From: Fuscovulum blasticum DSM 2131
GTDB taxonomy: Bacteria > Pseudomonadota > Alphaproteobacteria > Rhodobacterales > Rhodobacteraceae
Assembly (NCBI RefSeq): GCF_003034965.1
Contig: NZ_PZKE01000016.1
Coordinates: 1-56,203 of the forward strand
Length of the DNA stretch: 56,203 nt
Reading direction: 5' to 3'
This document shows positions 8,905 through 20,482 of this stretch, one piece after another. A model generated the notes under the pieces. It ran no database searches. It was not told where the DNA came from and worked only from the letters and a program-made list of their open reading frames with translations. How positions within the stretch are numbered: position 1 is the first letter of the stretch; the number at the start of each line of letters is the position of its first letter. Both the position numbers and the translations under genes were made by a program.

Positions 8905-9912
8905 ATGCTGACTTATGTGCTCAGACGGCTATTCATCGCGATCCCGACGCTTCTGTTGATCAGTGTGGTGATCTTCTTTCTCGTCGATCTGGCGCCGGGC
9001 TCGCCCGCGTCGGAAATTCCTCTGACCGTGCCCCCCGAGGTGCGCGCGAAGATCCTGGAATCGCTGGGCGTGAACGCCCCCTTCCATGTGCGCTACCTGC
9101 TCTGGCTCAAGCAGTTCTTCTGGGTCGAGCCGATGTATGCCATCGACTACCTTTTCGGCACCGATTACGCACAAGGCGCGCAGCGGATCATCAGCTATTC
9201 GTCGCGCTCGCCCGTGTTCAACATCATCATCGAGCGGTTGCCGCAGACACTGACGGTGATCGGCACGGCCTATGCGGTGGCGATCCTGATCGCCCTGCCC
9301 ATCGGCATCTATTCGGCCTATCGGCAATATTCCTGGGTTGACCAGCTTGGCACCTTCGTCTCGATGGTGGGCTATTCGGTACCCACCTTCTTTACCGGGG
9401 TGGTGCTGATCGTGATCTTCGCGGTCAAGCTGCAATGGTTCCCTTCGATCTATGACACAACCTTGCGCATCACCGACTGGGGCAGCCTGTGGAAGCAGAT
9501 TCACCAGATGATCCTGCCGGTGGCGGTTCTCGGCCTTTACAACGCCGCCGAGATCAGCCGCTATACCCGGTCGTCGATGCTGGAAAACCTGAGCCAGGAT
9601 TATGTGCGCACCGCGCGGGCCAAGGGGATGAGCGAGCGGGTGGTGGTGCTGAAACACGTCGCCCGCAACTCGATGATCCCCGTCGTGACGATCATCGCGC
9701 TGGGGCTGCCTGGCGTCTTCGGCGGCGCCATCGTGACCGAGCAGGTGTTCAAGATCAACGGCATCGGGGCGGCGCTGATCGGCGCGATCCATGCCAATGA
9801 TCTGCCGATGGTGCAAACCATCACCTTCATCACCGCGATCCTGATCGTGACCTTCAACCTGATCGCCGACATCCTGTATGGCGTCCTTGACCCGCGGATC
9901 CGCTATGACTGA
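8905..9912 (+). CDS. ABC transporter permease (OppB/DppB family)
   Basis: 335 aa. Inner-membrane permease with an N-terminal membrane segment (RLFIAIPTLLLISVVIFF) and five further hydrophobic segments. The cytoplasmic coupling loop carries DYVRTARAKGMSERVVVLKH, the EAA-type motif that contacts the ATPases. A roughly 45-residue periplasmic insertion after the first helix (containing VNAPFHVRYLLWLKQFFW) is usual for this branch. Its end overlaps the start of the second permease gene by 8 bases. Confidence 0.9.
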   Translation: MLTYVLRRLFIAIPTLLLISVVIFFLVDLAPGSPASEIPLTVPPEVRAKILESLGVNAPFHVRYLLWLKQFFWVEPMYAIDYLFGTDYAQGAQRIISYSSRSPVFNIIIERLPQTLTVIGTAYAVAILIALPIGIYSAYRQYSWVDQLGTFVSMVGYSVPTFFTGVVLIVIFAVKLQWFPSIYDTTLRITDWGSLWKQIHQMILPVAVLGLYNAAEISRYTRSSMLENLSQDYVRTARAKGMSERVVVLKHVARNSMIPVVTIIALGLPGVFGGAIVTEQVFKINGIGAALIGAIHANDLPMVQTITFITAILIVTFNLIADILYGVLDPRIRYD

Positions 9913-10828
9913 CGCGACGCAAGTGATCGAGGCCCCGCGCAGCCAATGGCGCGATGTCTGGGACCAGTTCCGCCACCACAAGGGGGCGATGGCCGGTCTG
10001 TGCGTGCTGTTGCTGATCGTGGCCTTCGTGGTGATCGGCCCCTTCGTCTGGCGCGTCGATGGCACCTACATTGACCCGGACGCCGCCAAGATGATCCTGG
10101 GCCGCAACAAGCCGCCAAGCTGGGCGCACCCGCTGGGCACCGATCAGGTGGGCCGGGACATGCTGGCCCGCATGATGCTGGGCGGCAAGGTCAGCCTGGC
10201 GGTGGGGCTGGTGGCCATGCTGGTGTCGATCTTCATCGGCACCACGGTGGGCGTACTGTCAGGCTATTTCCGCCGGCTGGACGGGCTGCTGATGCGGATG
10301 ACAGACCTTTTCCTGTCGCTGCCGCTGCTGCCGCTGCTGCTGGTGCTGATGTTCCTTTACGGCAATCTGGTGAAGCGCGCCTTCGGGCCCGAGCTGGGCA
10401 CCTTCCTTCTGGTGGTGCTGGGGATCGGGCTGACAAGCTGGATGCATTCGGCCCGGATCGTGCGCGGCAGCGTGCTGGCGCTGAAGGAACGCGAATTCGT
10501 GCTGGCGGCGCGGTCGATCGGCACGCCCGCACGGCGGATCATCCTGCGCCACATCCTGCCGAACGTGGTTTCGGCGGTGATGGTGGCGGCAACGCTGGGC
10601 ATTGCCGGCGCGATCATCACCGAATCCGTGCTGTCCTTCCTGGGGCTGGGCTTCCCGCCCGACTTTCCCACCTGGGGCGGCCTGCTGAACGAAGGCTACG
10701 TCAGCCTGACCACCTATCCCAGCCGGGTGATCTGGCCGGGCATCGCGATCTCGCTGACGGTGCTCAGTGTGAACTACATCGGTGACGGTCTGCGCGACGC
10801 GCTGGACCCGCGAATCCGGGGGCGCTGA
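9905..10828 (+). CDS. ABC transporter permease (OppC/DppC family)
   Basis: 307 aa. Second permease of the importer. The N-terminal OppC-type cap (WRDVWDQFRHHKGAMAG leading into the first membrane helix) is followed by the periplasmic segment with HPLGTDQVGRDMLARM, typical of the family, then several helices. The coupling motif is REFVLAARSIGTPARRIILRH. I start at ATG 9905 within the preceding gene; an upstream in-frame ATG at 9878 is less likely. It ends the operon, only 35 bases before the convergent DUF3422 gene. Confidence 0.9.
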   Translation: MTDATQVIEAPRSQWRDVWDQFRHHKGAMAGLCVLLLIVAFVVIGPFVWRVDGTYIDPDAAKMILGRNKPPSWAHPLGTDQVGRDMLARMMLGGKVSLAVGLVAMLVSIFIGTTVGVLSGYFRRLDGLLMRMTDLFLSLPLLPLLLVLMFLYGNLVKRAFGPELGTFLLVVLGIGLTSWMHSARIVRGSVLALKEREFVLAARSIGTPARRIILRHILPNVVSAVMVAATLGIAGAIITESVLSFLGLGFPPDFPTWGGLLNEGYVSLTTYPSRVIWPGIAISLTVLSVNYIGDGLRDALDPRIRGR

Positions 10829-10863
10829 GGCGCGCCCCCCCTTTCGGCCCCTGCCCCGCCGGT

Positions 10864-12156
10864 TCAGTCGTCGTCGTGCAGGTGGTCGCGGATGCGGCGC
10901 ACCATCAGCCAGACGCCCAGGATCACCGGCAGCACCAGAAGCGCCGTCAGCATTTCCTTCGACAGCCCAGCCAGCTTGCCCAGCGGATAGGCGGCATAGG
11001 CAAGCAGGCTGACCGCGTAATAGCTGATCGCCACCACCGACAGGCCTTCGACCGTGCGTTGCAGCCGCAGTTGCAGGTCGGACCGGCGGTCCATGCTTTT
11101 CAGCAGTTGCTGGCTGCGGGCGCTGCGTTCCACATCCACCCGCGTCCGCAGCAGTTCCGCCGCCCGCTGCGCCCGTTCCGCCATCGCGCCAAGGCGGCGT
11201 TCGGTGGCGCGCACGGTGCGCATAGCCGGATCATAGCGGCGCATCATGAATTCGGCGAAGGTCTGCTTGCCTTCGATCCGCTCTTCGCGAAGGGCCTGAA
11301 TCCGCTGGGTCAGGATCGCCTCATAGGCCGCCGTCCCGGCGAAGCGGAAGGTGTATTTCACCGCAAGGCTTTCCAGTTCCGCGGAAATACCCAGCAGATC
11401 ATGCAACGCCGCCTCAGGAGAGGGTTCGGCGTGATCCAGCCCCAGCACCAGACCCGACAGCTTGGGATCAAGCGCGTTCAGCGATGAGGTCAGGCTGCGG
11501 GCCTGCAAGAGACCCAGCATCGACACCGCGCGATAGGTTTCAATCTCGCACAGGCGCTGGACGATGCGGCCGACGCGGCGGCCGCTGGTGCCCGGCCGCA
11601 CGAAGACGGCAAAGCGGATCTGGCCTGCGGCATCAATGCGGAAATCGCCCGCCACCACGGCGGTCCGATCCACCACCCAGGCCATGGCCAGGCTTTCGGG
11701 CACGAACCAGGCCTCGGCCTGACGCACCATCTCATGTTCGTCCTCGGGCATCTGTTCGACGCGGATCACCGCCGAAGTCAGCCGCTTGCCGGGGGCCTGG
11801 GCCAGCCAGTCCTCGGGGAAGACATCAACTTCGGCAGGGTCGAAGGGGCGGGCCGAAACGCCGGGGCTGAAGGCGGTATAGGTGACGAACTCGGTATGGC
11901 TTTCCCATTTCATCGAGGCGCGGCCAAGCGTGCCGAAGAAATGCGTCGCCTCGGGCGCCGGCTGCGGGCTGCCTTCGCGGGCAAGCAGGTCCAGAAGATG
12001 TATCCGGTCCAGCGCCCGGTCACGCCCGGCGGCATTGCCCGGCTGCTTGATCGCCAGCAGCACCGCCGTGCAGGGCACGGTCAGCGACGGGAACGGCCGC
12101 GCGTGCAACTCGTTCACGGTGGCATAGCGTTGCGGGTGATCCTCGATCGGAGGCAT
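10864..12156 (-). CDS. DUF3422 family membrane-anchored protein
   Basis: 430 aa. I recognise the DUF3422 pattern: an N-terminal HPQRYATVNELHARPFPSL, a central soluble region, and near the C-terminus an arginine-rich helical stretch (LRTRVDVERSARSQQLLKSM) followed by two hydrophobic helices (SVVAISYYAVSLLAYAAYPLG and LTALLVLPVILGVWLMV). The function of the family is not known; it may be a membrane-tethered cytoplasmic protein. The ATG at 12156 is preceded by AAGGAAG. It is monocistronic and convergent with the ABC importer. Confidence 0.85.
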   Translation of the reverse strand: MPPIEDHPQRYATVNELHARPFPSLTVPCTAVLLAIKQPGNAAGRDRALDRIHLLDLLAREGSPQPAPEATHFFGTLGRASMKWESHTEFVTYTAFSPGVSARPFDPAEVDVFPEDWLAQAPGKRLTSAVIRVEQMPEDEHEMVRQAEAWFVPESLAMAWVVDRTAVVAGDFRIDAAGQIRFAVFVRPGTSGRRVGRIVQRLCEIETYRAVSMLGLLQARSLTSSLNALDPKLSGLVLGLDHAEPSPEAALHDLLGISAELESLAVKYTFRFAGTAAYEAILTQRIQALREERIEGKQTFAEFMMRRYDPAMRTVRATERRLGAMAERAQRAAELLRTRVDVERSARSQQLLKSMDRRSDLQLRLQRTVEGLSVVAISYYAVSLLAYAAYPLGKLAGLSKEMLTALLVLPVILGVWLMVRRIRDHLHDDD

Positions 12157-12326
12157 GTCGGTCTTCCTTGCGGCTGTGCAGCATGAGGTAGGGGCGCACC
12201 CGCACGGGGACCAGAGCTTTCTTGGAATACAAGGGTATGCAGCAACGGTGTTGCCGGTTTGCCCCGCCCTGGCGGGTGGGAAGTGCCGTGAAATCAGGCG
12301 GCCATAAAACCGCGCCGATGCCTTGC

Positions 12327-13586
12327 CTAGCTGCGAATGGTGCCGTTGCCGGTGACCAGATACTTGAAGCTGCACAGTTGTTCGGCCCCCACCGGGCCGC
12401 GCGCATGAAGTTTGCCGGTGGCGATGCCAATCTCGGCCCCCATGCCGAATTCGCCGCCATCGGCGAACTGGGTGCTGGCGTTGCGCATCAGGATGGCGCT
12501 GTCCAACCGTTCGAAGAACCGCGCGGCGGTGGCGTCGTTCTCGGTCAGGATCGCCTCGGTGTGCTGGCTGCCGTATTTGCGGATATGGGCAATCGCCTCA
12601 TCCACGCCATCCACCAGTTTCGCGGCGATGATCATGTCCAGGAATTCGCGGCCAAAATCGTCGGGCGCGGCCTTGACGGTGCCGGGGATCTTGAGCAGTT
12701 CGCCCTCGGTCCGCACTTCGACCCCGGCTTTGAGCAGATCTTCGATCAGCACGGAGCCATGCTGGGTGTAGAACCGCCAGTCGATCAGCAGACATTCTGC
12801 CGAGCCGCAGATGCCGGTGCGGCGCGTCTTGGCGTTCAGCACCACGCGGCGGGCTTTTTCCAGATCGGCGTCCTTGTCGGCATAGACATGGCAGATGCCT
12901 TCCAGATGCGCGAACACGGGGACCCGCGCCTCGCGCTGCACCAGCCCGACCAGACCCTTGCCGCCCCGGGGAACTATCACGTCGATATAGTCCGTGGCGC
13001 GCAGCATCGCGGTCACCATCTCGCGGTCGCGGGTGGGAACAAGCTGGATCGCCGCTTCGGGCAGGCCGGCTTCGCGCAGGCCCTGTTGCAGGCAATCATG
13101 GATCGCCTCGGACGAATGGAAGCTTTCGCTGCCGCCGCGCAGGATGACGACATTGCCCGATTGCAGGCACAGGGCGCCTGCGTCGGCGGTCACGTTGGGC
13201 CGGCTTTCGTAAATCACGCCAACCACCCCCAGTGGCGTGGCGACACGCTGGATATGCAGGCCGTTGGGCCGGTCCCATTCGGCCAGAACGCGGCCGACCG
13301 GGTCTTTCTGCGCCGCGACGGCCAGAAGCCCGTCCACGATGCCGCGCAGGCGGTGCGAATCCAGCTTCAGCCGGTCCATCATCGCGGGCGACAGACCCTT
13401 GTCGCGGCCATAGTCCAGATCAAGGCAGTTGGCGTCCAGGATTTCCTGTTCGCGGTCGCGCACCGCGGCGGCCGCCGAAACCAGCGCCGCCGACTTGCGT
13501 TCGGACGAGGCAAAGGCCAGTTCGGCCGCCGCTGCACGCGCCTTGGCGCCGATTTCCGCCATCAGGTCTGCGAATTGCCCGTCCAT
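12327..13586 (-). CDS. proA: Glutamate-5-semialdehyde dehydrogenase (gamma-glutamyl phosphate reductase)
   Basis: 419 aa, standard length. ProA reduces gamma-glutamyl phosphate with NADPH in proline synthesis. The catalytic cysteine lies in [16 protein letters not shown], and EDFSRREFLD-like cofactor and C-terminal segments such as [21 protein letters not shown] (read in parts) match the family. ATG at 13586 with GGGGAG 8 bases before. It follows proB on the same strand across a 79-base gap that contains two perfect palindromes. ProB and ProA act consecutively and normally form a complex. Confidence 0.95.
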   Translation of the reverse strand: MDGQFADLMAEIGAKARAAAAELAFASSERKSAALVSAAAAVRDREQEILDANCLDLDYGRDKGLSPAMMDRLKLDSHRLRGIVDGLLAVAAQKDPVGRVLAEWDRPNGLHIQRVATPLGVVGVIYESRPNVTADAGALCLQSGNVVILRGGSESFHSSEAIHDCLQQGLREAGLPEAAIQLVPTRDREMVTAMLRATDYIDVIVPRGGKGLVGLVQREARVPVFAHLEGICHVYADKDADLEKARRVVLNAKTRRTGICGSAECLLIDWRFYTQHGSVLIEDLLKAGVEVRTEGELLKIPGTVKAAPDDFGREFLDMIIAAKLVDGVDEAIAHIRKYGSQHTEAILTENDATAARFFERLDSAILMRNASTQFADGGEFGMGAEIGIATGKLHARGPVGAEQLCSFKYLVTGNGTIRS

Positions 13587-13616
13587 CGCCGCACTCCCCG
13601 GCCTGATCGTCTGGCC

Positions 13617-13662
13617 GCAAAAATCTTCGAAGATTTTTGCAAATTCCTTCGAAGGAATTTGC
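13617..13662. repeat. Two tandem perfect palindromes with TTCGAA cores
   Basis: Bases 13617-13640 and 13639-13662 are each perfect 24-base palindromes; they share the GC dinucleotide at 13639-13640. The first has half-site GCAAAAATCTTC, the second GCAAATTCCTTC, each followed by its reverse complement. They lie in the 79 bases between proB and proA. As RNA they would form two adjacent stable hairpins with little or no loop. They resemble small dispersed intergenic palindromes; a protein-binding or RNA-processing role is possible but unproven. Confidence 0.85.
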
Positions 13663-13665
13663 CCT

Positions 13666-15824
<2,159 letters not shown>

Positions 15825-15971
15825 TCAGGGCTTTCGGGTGTGATCGCTGCGGCGATACAGGAACAGGGGCAAAGTCTCAAGCGGTGCCGCATTTCGCACA
15901 AGAGGCGCGCGGGTCGGGAATGGTGCCGATTTCGCCATGGAAATCGGGCACGCCCGGCCCCGCGCGCGGCC

Positions 15972-16529
15972 TTAGTCCAGTTTGCGGACATAGGTCCAGG
16001 TTGGCACCAGGGCATTGCGGGCCACCGAAAACGCCTCGGCATCGCCAAGATACTGGAAGCCTGCGTTGGTCAGCACGCGGGCGCTGCCGGGGTTGTCCTG
16101 AAAAACCTCGGCGAAATAGGTGCAGTCGGCCAGCGGGTTGGCCGCGACCAGCGCGCGCACCGCCTCGGATGCGATGCCGGTGTTCCAGAAGGCCGGCGCC
16201 ACCCAATAGGCCACCTCGCTTTGCCCGGCCTTGCCACGGGCAGGCTCCATCGGCTTGAGGCTGATCACCCCCAGAAGCTCGCTCAGCCCGGTTTTCGACC
16301 CGTCCATCACCCAGACGGACCCGGGGCGTTCATGGGTGATGGCACGGGCGACAAAAGCCTCGGCCGCACCGGGGGGAAAGGGATGCGGAATGTTCTGCGT
16401 CGCCTCGGCAACGCGGCGGTCAGCGGCATGATGGGCAATCAGCCCCGCATCCGATGTCCGCATCGGGCGCAGGATGAAACGACCCGCGGCGATCTGCCCT
16501 TCGGAACCCGAAACCGTATCAACAACCAT
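15972..16529 (-). CDS. GNAT family N-acetyltransferase (RimJ/RimL-like)
   Basis: 185 aa. The RFILRPMRTSDAGLIAHHAADRR start (in parts) and the C-terminal NPGSARVLTNAGFQYLG segment are typical of the GNAT_3 subgroup that includes RimJ/RimL and other acyl-CoA dependent acetyltransferases; SEVAYWVAPAFWNTGIASEA contains the acetyl-CoA binding loop. The ATG at 16529 has GGAGG 6 bases upstream. It is inserted between rpmA and obgE, as in other Rhodobacterales, suggesting but not proving a ribosome-related target. Confidence 0.85.
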   Translation of the reverse strand: MVVDTVSGSEGQIAAGRFILRPMRTSDAGLIAHHAADRRVAEATQNIPHPFPPGAAEAFVARAITHERPGSVWVMDGSKTGLSELLGVISLKPMEPARGKAGQSEVAYWVAPAFWNTGIASEAVRALVAANPLADCTYFAEVFQDNPGSARVLTNAGFQYLGDAEAFSVARNALVPTWTYVRKLD

Positions 16530-16599
16530 GACGTCCCTCCTTGGCAGCACATGTGGGGTTCCTGTCCCCGCTGTGCCAGAGCGTTCGGGCAGAATGACC

Positions 16600-16629
16600 G
16601 GGGGGACCGGCCTTGCAGCCGATCCCCCC
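16600..16629. other. GC-rich hairpin between rpmA and the GNAT gene
   Basis: Bases 16600-16611 and 16618-16629 form a 12-base stem with one mismatch around a six-base loop. No T-run follows on the minus strand, so it is not a standard terminator; it may be a processing or stabilising stem at the end of the rplU-rpmA message. Confidence 0.5.
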
Positions 16630-16656
16630 GATACATTCCGAATGTAAAGGTTCGGC

Positions 16657-16926
16657 TTACTCGGCAGCCTCCGCAACCGGGAGAACCGAAATGAAGGTGC
16701 GGCCCTTGAGGCCCTTCTTGAAGGTCACCTTGCCCTCGACGACGGCAAAGATGGTATGGTCGGTGCCCATGCCCACGCCTTGCCCCGGGAAGAAGGTGGT
16801 GCCGCGCTGACGCACGATGATGTTGCCCGGAATGGCAGCCTGACCGCCATAGAGCTTGACGCCCAGGCGACGACCGGCGCTGTCACGACCGTTGCGGGAT
16901 GAACCGCCTGCTTTCTTGTGTGCCAT
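16657..16926 (-). CDS. rpmA: Ribosomal protein bL27
   Basis: 89 aa. The sequence begins [20 protein letters not shown] and continues with [20 protein letters not shown] and [20 protein letters not shown], which is diagnostic of bL27. The N-terminal tail reaches the peptidyl-transferase centre of the 50S subunit. It starts directly with MAHKK, so no N-terminal leader needs removal. Six bases separate it from the stop of rplU, with GGAG just upstream. Confidence 0.98.
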   Translation of the reverse strand: MAHKKAGGSSRNGRDSAGRRLGVKLYGGQAAIPGNIIVRQRGTTFFPGQGVGMGTDHTIFAVVEGKVTFKKGLKGRTFISVLPVAEAAE

Positions 16927-16932
16927 GGGAGA

Positions 16933-17445
16933 TTACTCCTTCGCTTCCGCGGCCTTGCGGGCGCGCTTCGGTTTCTCGGCGGGCGCCTCGACGGCCACGG
17001 CCTCGACAGCAGCCTCGGCCTTCGGGGCCTTGGCGGCCTTGGCCGGTTTCGCGGCGGCCTTGGCGGCGCCGGGGGCTTCGTGCGCGGTGCGGCGCGCGTC
17101 GGCGGTGCCGGTCGCAACCTTGACGCCCGACTTGTCGGCGCCGGTTTCCAGCACGTCGGTCACGCGGACCAGCGTCAGGTGCTGGCGGTGGCCCTTGGTG
17201 CGCTGCGACGAATGCTTCCGGCGGCGCTTGACGTAGTGGATGGTCTTCTCGCCCTTGATCTGGTCGATCACTTCGGCCTGAACCGCAGCGCCGGCCACGA
17301 AGGGCACGCCGACGGTGGAGCCCACCATCAGAATATCGTTGAACTGGATCTTGTCGCCAGCGGCAGCGTCAAGCTTTTCCACGCGCAGAACGTCACCCGC
17401 CTGCACCTTGTATTGCTTGCCGCCGGTCTTGAGGACCGCAAACAT
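16933..17445 (-). CDS. rplU: Ribosomal protein bL21 with alanine/lysine-rich C-terminal extension
   Basis: 170 aa. The first ~103 residues are bL21: MFAVLKTGGKQYKVQAGD, then KRRRKHSSQRTKGHRQHLT, which bind 23S rRNA. The remaining ~65 residues are a low-complexity tail rich in Ala, Lys, Glu and Pro (AAAKPAKAAKAPKAEAAVEA), seen in other alphaproteobacterial L21 proteins and probably disordered. Start at ATG 17445 with AAGGA 8 bases before it. First gene of the rplU-rpmA-GNAT-obgE-proB-proA run; a 115-base leader separates it from the terminator of the upstream gene. Confidence 0.96.
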   Translation of the reverse strand: MFAVLKTGGKQYKVQAGDVLRVEKLDAAAGDKIQFNDILMVGSTVGVPFVAGAAVQAEVIDQIKGEKTIHYVKRRRKHSSQRTKGHRQHLTLVRVTDVLETGADKSGVKVATGTADARRTAHEAPGAAKAAAKPAKAAKAPKAEAAVEAVAVEAPAEKPKRARKAAEAKE

Positions 17446-17560
17446 GGGTCGTATCCTTTCCTTCGTCCGCGTCCTTCGGCCCCGTTTCCGGCGTTCCGGG
17501 GGCCTGCCTTTGCAGCCGGCCCCGCCTTCGGACAGCGCGCCCCGGTCCGGGGCGAGTGTC

Positions 17561-17594
17561 AAAACAAAATCCGCCCGGGATTCGCACCCCGGGC
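17561..17594 (-). terminator. Rho-independent terminator downstream of the DUF2059-like gene
   Basis: On the minus strand GCCCGGG pairs with CCCGGGC (positions 17594-17588 and 17579-17573) around an 8-base loop, followed by GGATTTTGTTTT. It lies 87 bases past the stop of the exported protein gene and 116 bases before the rplU start, so it separates the two units. Confidence 0.75.
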
Positions 17595-17680
17595 AAGATG
17601 CGCGCTTATCGGGTCGGGGGGCGGCGAAGTCAAGCAGGCATTGCACGGGCGCGCCGCCCTGCCGCGCCCCCTCCGCAGGG

Positions 17681-18559
17681 TCAGATCTGCTGGCTGATTG
17701 CGAACCGCGCCGTCAGCCGCCCCATCGCCTCGGACACCGGGGTCATGGTTTCGGTCATGGCGGCGTTGATCGCGGCCGTCACCGCGCGGCCTTCCGGCGT
17801 TTCGCTGAAGGTCAGGTAGCGTTTCAGTTCCTCATCGCTAAGGGGCGTATAGGCCAGCACCAGGAACCGCACCAGCCAGGCCCCCACCTCGCCGCGGATC
17901 GACGGCTCTTCCGCCCAGACCTGCCGCATCCGTTCGTCCCGCGGCGGCGGCACCCCGGCGGGGCTGCCGGCGGCCATCCCGTCGGAAAACGCCAGTTCGG
18001 CACTCAGCGCACCGGCAACGCCGCTTTCCAGCAGATCGCCCGCGGTGATCAGGTCGCGGATCAGCCGCAGGCGCGGGCTGCGCGCGTCGCGCATGTCCTG
18101 TGCCGCGACCTCAGCCGCCTCGTCTGCGGCCACATCCAGCATGGCGCGCCGCGCCGCGATTTCCTGCGTCAGGATGCGCTGGCCAAGATCCGAACCGTAG
18201 AAGGCCAGCGCGGCAGGAATCACATCCCCCTGCCCGGCCAGGGCTTGGGCAAAGGCCGCGTCGAAGCGCGGCCGCAGCACCGCCGGATCGTAAAGGGCTG
18301 CCACCTCGGCGGCCCAGGCCGCCCCGCCGCGCCCGGGAAAGAACTGTTCTTCCAGGGCATCGGCCTGCGGCCGCGCCTCTTCGGCCAGAAGGGCAAAGGT
18401 CGGATCAAGCTGCAAGACAGCAGCCAGAGCCGCCGCATCCGCCTTCCCGGTTTCGGCCGTTGGGGCGGGCAAGGCGGCACCGGGCGCCGTGCCTTCGGCC
18501 GCCAGAGGCAGCGGCGCGGTCAGAGCCAACAGGGTCAGAAGGGTAACAGATCGGCGCAT
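17681..18559 (-). CDS. Exported protein with DUF2059-like C-terminal domain
   Basis: 292 aa. The N-terminus MRRSVTLLTLLALTAPLPLAAEG is a Sec signal peptide, so the protein is periplasmic. The C-terminal part (YLTFSETPEGRAVTAAINAA and AMGRLTARF) resembles DUF2059, a domain of unknown function with an F-x-S-P-x-G-like motif; an earlier related helical segment (LYDPAVLRPRFDAAFAQAL) may be a second copy. ATG 18559 has GGAGA 8 bases upstream. Monocistronic, closed by its own terminator. No function can be assigned. Confidence 0.7.
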   Translation of the reverse strand: MRRSVTLLTLLALTAPLPLAAEGTAPGAALPAPTAETGKADAAALAAVLQLDPTFALLAEEARPQADALEEQFFPGRGGAAWAAEVAALYDPAVLRPRFDAAFAQALAGQGDVIPAALAFYGSDLGQRILTQEIAARRAMLDVAADEAAEVAAQDMRDARSPRLRLIRDLITAGDLLESGVAGALSAELAFSDGMAAGSPAGVPPPRDERMRQVWAEEPSIRGEVGAWLVRFLVLAYTPLSDEELKRYLTFSETPEGRAVTAAINAAMTETMTPVSEAMGRLTARFAISQQI

Positions 18560-18776
18560 CGCGGGTCTCCACCGGGGCCGGCCACGCACCCGCGCCGGCG
18601 GGCCGGAACACCAGCCTTCGCCGCAGCCTAGGACGCCGCGCGCCCGCCGCCAAGCCCCGCCCCCGTCACGGCTGCGTGGGGCCGGAAACGCACCGCAGCA
18701 AATCCGGATGAGAAACGGGGTTGCGCTTGCCCCCAAGGGCCGCTAAATCCCCGCCACGACGACCCCCAGAAAGCGC

Positions 18777-18866
<90 letters not shown>

Positions 18867-19037
18867 TTCCTTCCCATCGTTGACGGTCGAATAACAGCTT
18901 GCTTGCCGGCAATAGGTTTGTCCTGCGTGCGGATTGTCGGGCGCTGCCTTCCTTCGTGTTGTTTCGATTGGGCACGGTTCTGTTCCTTGCGGGATACGCG
19001 CGATGAGACGACAGGGCGTCGTCCATCCCCCGCTGTG

Positions 19038-19466
19038 TCAGAATAGGCGCCTGCCCTCGGCGTCGATGATCAGTTGTCCGTCCTCTTTTGCCAGTGGACC
19101 GGGCGGAGTCCGGTCCAGCAGGTCCAGCACCACCTCCGAGGGGCGGCACAACCGCACGCCCTTTGGTGTGCAGACGATGGGGCGGTTCACCAGGATCGGG
19201 TGCGCCACCATGGCGGCCAGAAGCTGGTCGTCGGTTACGCCTGCCGCAGTCAGGCCCATCTCCTCGGCCGGGGTGCGTGAGATGCGCAATGCCTCGCGCG
19301 GTGTGACATTGGCGGCGGCAAACAGCGCCAGAAGCTGCGGCCGGGTCCAGCCCTCTTTCAGGTAGTCGATGACGACCGGCGTATATCCGGCGGCCTGAAG
19401 AATCCCGAGGACATTGCGCGATGTGCCGCAATCGGGGTTGTGGTGGATGACAACGGGAAAGCTCAT
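19038..19466 (-). CDS. arsC: Arsenate reductase ArsC (glutaredoxin/Spx-like family)
   Basis: 142 aa. It reduces arsenate to arsenite. The N-terminal [16 protein letters not shown] carries the catalytic cysteine (Cys12 in the usual numbering), and [10 protein letters not shown] near the C-terminus together with [20 protein letters not shown] holds the arginines typical of the E. coli plasmid-type ArsC. Its start overlaps the stop of acr3 by 4 bases (ATGA). Arsenite made here is exported by Acr3. Confidence 0.95.
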   Translation of the reverse strand: MSFPVVIHHNPDCGTSRNVLGILQAAGYTPVVIDYLKEGWTRPQLLALFAAANVTPREALRISRTPAEEMGLTAAGVTDDQLLAAMVAHPILVNRPIVCTPKGVRLCRPSEVVLDLLDRTPPGPLAKEDGQLIIDAEGRRLF

Positions 19467-20482
19467 GCTGGAAACCTGTTCCGTGTGCGGTTGACAAAAG
19501 CGACCAGCGACAACATGACCGGCACCTCGACCAGCACACCGACAACGGTGGCCAGTGCAGCACCGGAGTTGAGGCCGAAAAGGCCGATGGCCACGGCCAC
19601 CGCGAGTTCGAAGAAGTTCGAAGTCCCGATCAGCGCGCAAGGGCCCGCCACCTTGTGCGGCAGTTTCCAGGCAAAGGCCCAGGCATAGCCAAGCGCGAAG
19701 ATGCCATAGGACTGCAGGATGATCGGCACGGCGAGCAGCGCGATCAGAAGCGGCTGCGCAAGGATGATCGGCCCCTGAAAGCCGAAAAGCAGCACCACCG
19801 TCAGCAAGAGGCCAAGGACTGAGCCGGGCTTGATCCGCGCCGTGAAACCCGACACCGCCGCCGTGCCGCCGCGCGCCATCAGGGCCCGGCGTGTCAGCGC
19901 TCCGGCGATCAGCGGGATGACGATGTAAAGGACAACCGACAGGATCAGCGTTTCCCAGGGCACTGTGATGTCGGTGACACCCAGCAGGAAGGCAACGATC
20001 GGCGCGAAGGCCACGACCATGACCAGATCATTCACCGAGACCTGCACCAGCGTGTAGTTCGGATCGCCCTTCGTCAGTTGTGACCAGACAAAGACCATGG
20101 CCGTGCAGGGCGCCGCGCCCAGCAGGATCAGGCCCGCAATGTATTCCGGGGCCTTCGCCGGGTCGATCAGGCCGGCGAAGATATGGTTGAAGAAAAGCAC
20201 GGCCAAGGCCGCCATGGTGAAGGGCTTGATCAGCCAGTTGATGACCAGCGTGATCACCAGCCCCTTCGGCCGCCGCCCGACATCCTTGAGCGAGCCGAAG
20301 TCGATGGCGATCATCATCGGATAGACCATCGCCCAGATCAGCACGGCAACGACCAGATTGACCGAGGCGTACTCAAGGCTGGCCAGGGACACGAAAAGGC
20401 CGGGCATCAGATTGCCGAGCAACAGCCCCGCAAGGATGCAGAGCGCGACCCATAGGGTCAGCCAGCGTTCGAACAGGCTCAT
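19463..20482 (-). CDS. acr3: Arsenite efflux permease, ACR3 type
   Basis: 339 aa, about ten membrane helices. The family-conserved segment [19 protein letters not shown] holds the essential cysteine of Acr3 proteins, and the following [17 protein letters not shown] is characteristic. It starts [21 protein letters not shown] (read in parts). It exports As(III) using the proton gradient. Overlaps arsR upstream and arsC downstream by 4 bases each, so the three genes form one tightly coupled operon. Confidence 0.95.
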   Translation of the reverse strand: MSLFERWLTLWVALCILAGLLLGNLMPGLFVSLASLEYASVNLVVAVLIWAMVYPMMIAIDFGSLKDVGRRPKGLVITLVINWLIKPFTMAALAVLFFNHIFAGLIDPAKAPEYIAGLILLGAAPCTAMVFVWSQLTKGDPNYTLVQVSVNDLVMVVAFAPIVAFLLGVTDITVPWETLILSVVLYIVIPLIAGALTRRALMARGGTAAVSGFTARIKPGSVLGLLLTVVLLFGFQGPIILAQPLLIALLAVPIILQSYGIFALGYAWAFAWKLPHKVAGPCALIGTSNFFELAVAVAIGLFGLNSGAALATVVGVLVEVPVMLSLVAFVNRTRNRFPA

